Origin: Moraxella atlantae NBRC 14588
Lineage (GTDB): Bacteria; Pseudomonadota; Gammaproteobacteria; Pseudomonadales; Moraxellaceae
Direction of reading: 5' to 3'
Length of the DNA: 64,000 bases
Assembly (NCBI RefSeq): GCF_001591265.1
Contig: NZ_BCUL01000001.1
Coordinates: 186,001 to 250,000 of the forward strand
Numbering within the stretch: position 1 is the stretch's first letter; every line of letters begins with the position of its first letter. Shown here piece by piece: positions 62,603-64,000 of the stretch. A model generated the notes under the pieces. It was not told the origin of the DNA, did no database searches, and saw nothing but the letters and a program-made list of their open reading frames with translations. Position numbers and translations under genes: made by a program.

Positions 62603-63304
62603 TTATTCAATAACTTCAACTGCGACAAATTGCAAGGTATCACCTGCTTTAAGTAATGTCGGCTGAGGCTTGGTGATATCAAACAACGGTAAATCCGTGC
62701 GACCGAGCAGCTGCCAACCGCCTGGCGAGGCAAACGGATAAATCCCTGTCTGCTCACCACCAATTCCTACCGAACCTGCAGGCACTTGTTTGCGTGGGGT
62801 GGCATGGCGTGCCATGTGTAGCGTGGCAGGCAAACCACCCAAATACGGAAAACCAGGCTGAAAACCGATGAAATACACGGTATAAATCGGTTGGGTGTGC
62901 TGCGTGACCAACTCGCCGATGCTTAAGTTTTTTAGCGCTGCCGCTGCGGCTAAATCAGGACCATATTCACCGCCATAGCGCACGGGGATTTTGATGTGCT
63001 GCCCATCAAGCTGCTTGGGCGTGCGTGTGTGGTCGGTAAAGTCTTGCAAAGCATGGTGCAACTGGCGCAGTTCGGCAGTGCTGAGCGCGTGGGTATAGAC
63101 ACTCAGCGTATTCATGCCAACCACAGTTTCTGCCACCCACTGCCCCACGCCTGTCAATGCCGGGATAGCCTCTGCCCAATACCAACATAGCTGTTGCTGC
63201 TCAAGCGTGACAGGCTTGGGCAAAAACAGCGTCAAACAACGCTCGCTACAAAGCTGCCAGGTAGCAGCTGTATGGTGTGTCGTGTGATTAGCATCCGCTG
63301 GCAT
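62603..63304 (-). CDS. pxpB: 5-oxoprolinase subunit PxpB (KipI family)
   Basis: About 233 residues from ATG 63304, with GGA eight bases upstream. The KipI signatures are KIPVRYGGEYGPDLAAAA (about 130-150) and YTVYFIGFQPGFPYLGGLP, followed by PRKQVPAGSVGIGGEQTGIYPFASPGGWQLLGRT near the end. With PxpC it forms the PxpBC half of 5-oxoprolinase. Longer frames upstream overlap the end of accC and are not used. It lies 50 bp after accC. Confidence 0.92.
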   Translation of the reverse strand: MPADANHTTHHTAATWQLCSERCLTLFLPKPVTLEQQQLCWYWAEAIPALTGVGQWVAETVVGMNTLSVYTHALSTAELRQLHHALQDFTDHTRTPKQLDGQHIKIPVRYGGEYGPDLAAAAALKNLSIGELVTQHTQPIYTVYFIGFQPGFPYLGGLPATLHMARHATPRKQVPAGSVGIGGEQTGIYPFASPGGWQLLGRTDLPLFDITKPQPTLLKAGDTLQFVAVEVIE

Positions 63305-63354
63305 GATTTTTGTCCTATGTGGGTTATTGATTGGATAGCGCGTGACGATTGGGC

Positions 63355-64000
63355 TTACGTATTGGGAACGCGCACGCTGTCTTTGGGCAAATCTGTGGTG
63401 TTCATCGGTAGATTGGCTTGATTTGCCGCTAGCCATTCTGCCAAATAATGAATACTGCTACCGCCTTGGGCAAACTTTTCATCTGCCAAAAATGCTTGGT
63501 GTAATGCCTTATTGGTTAAAATCCCTGTGACGGTGAGCTCTGATAATGCCGCTTGCATATTTGTGATAGCCTGTTCTCGTGTCGGTGCGTGCACGCACAG
63601 CTTGGCAATCAAACTATCATACTGCGTTGGTATACGGTAGCCTGATTCGATATGGCTATCAACGCGCACGCCGTTGCCTGCTGGTAAATGGCAGTAGTCT
63701 ATCCTGCCTGCACTTGGCATAAAATTAAACGGATGTTCGGCATTTATGCGGCATTCAATGGCATGCCCTGTCCATTTGATATCATCTTGCCCAAAGCTCA
63801 ACGGCTCGCCTGCTGCAACTTTGATTTGCTCGGCAACCAAATCAATCCCCGTCACAAGCTCGGTCACAGGGTGCTCAACTTGAATACGCGTGTTCATCTC
63901 AATAAAGAAAAACTCGCCGTTTTCATACAAAAATTCAAACGTGCCCACACCGCGATAGCCCATTTGGCGACACGCATTAACGCACGCCTGCCCGATTTTG
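63355..64000 (-). CDS. accC: Biotin carboxylase AccC (3' part; continues past window end)
   Basis: The frame is open to the window edge, so the 5' part of the gene lies beyond 64000. The 215 residues seen are the C-terminal half of a biotin carboxylase. FFFIEMNTRIQVEHPVTE holds the conserved catalytic Glu, Asn, Arg and Glu residues; HAIECRINAEHP and the lid-side IPTQYDSLIAKL are standard, and ILTNKALHQAFL closes the fold. Its position just before pxpBCA suggests it is the cluster-linked paralogue rather than the main fatty-acid AccC. The carrier gene in the same cluster lacks the biotin lysine, which makes the partner of this enzyme unclear. Confidence 0.9.
   Translation of the reverse strand, partial: KIGQACVNACRQMGYRGVGTFEFLYENGEFFFIEMNTRIQVEHPVTELVTGIDLVAEQIKVAAGEPLSFGQDDIKWTGHAIECRINAEHPFNFMPSAGRIDYCHLPAGNGVRVDSHIESGYRIPTQYDSLIAKLCVHAPTREQAITNMQAALSELTVTGILTNKALHQAFLADEKFAQGGSSIHYLAEWLAANQANLPMNTTDLPKDSVRVPNT

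Overview
This 64 kb window is a bacterial chromosome segment. Gene content, protein similarity and conserved gene neighbourhoods point to a gammaproteobacterium of the family Moraxellaceae, most likely the Moraxella/Faucicola group. The order rlmN-pilW-rodZ-ispG-hisS-yfgM-bamB-der, the yibN-grxC-secB trio, the divergent rsgA/orn pair, the long-form GAPDH with an N-terminal extension and the Nudix-ThiE fusion all fit. Base composition is in the mid to upper forties percent G+C by eye. I saw no rRNA, tRNA or CRISPR array.

Layout: 1-2652 holds the end of a YejF-type peptide ABC ATPase and a DHA2 drug exporter. 2754-8464 holds fpr, trmO, a small exported protein, a DacC-type carboxypeptidase and a GacS/BarA-like sensor kinase with a degenerate receiver. 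8516-17905 is the minus-strand housekeeping cluster from rlmN to der. 17994-18637 is a GNAT acetyltransferase broken by a 119 bp MITE and a one-base homopolymer shift. 18693-24171 holds dusB, a DegS/AlgW-type protease, an IS200/IS605-type remnant rich in RNA stems (omega-RNA-like), secB, grxC, yibN and rsgA. 24467-28407 holds orn, hemP with a Fur box, the Nudix-ThiE protein and GAPDH. 28437-32249 holds a MipA-like outer-membrane protein and zinc uptake genes behind a near-perfect Zur box. 32288-42127 holds cysE, trmJ, an orphan HPt protein, a Pif1-like helicase, an Epd-like dehydrogenase, a TatD nuclease, prfA and lysS. 42480-53869 holds a hypothetical gene with a hexanucleotide microsatellite and then a full, enlarged recC-recB-recD set. 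53927-56657 holds hpt, an unknown gene and a RoxA-type hydroxylase. 57057-59909 is a single-gene MmeI-like (type IIL) restriction-modification enzyme. 60241-64000 is a 5-oxoprolinase cluster (accC, pxpB, pxpC, pxpA) ending in a biotin-carrier-like protein that lacks the biotinylated lysine.

How the genes work together: several neighbourhoods are functional units. These are envelope biogenesis (bamB, rodZ, pilW, dacC, degS), protein export and redox (secB, grxC, yibN), metal homeostasis (Zur-znu, Fur-hemP, possibly Fur-fpr), translation (hisS, lysS, prfA, rlmN, trmO, trmJ, dusB, der, rsgA, roxA), DNA end processing (recBCD, Pif1-like, tatD) and 5-oxoproline disposal (pxp).

Most of the window is conserved core genome. 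The least ordinary signals are: a 12-base word (AAATAGCCTAAG) repeated on one strand only and often in linker-coding DNA; the structured IS605-type remnant without a transposase; the MITE whose precise removal restores an acetyltransferase frame; the carrier protein with Ala in place of the biotinyl Lys; and the AT-rich specificity region of the MmeI-like enzyme. No clearly new multi-gene defence or metabolic system was found.
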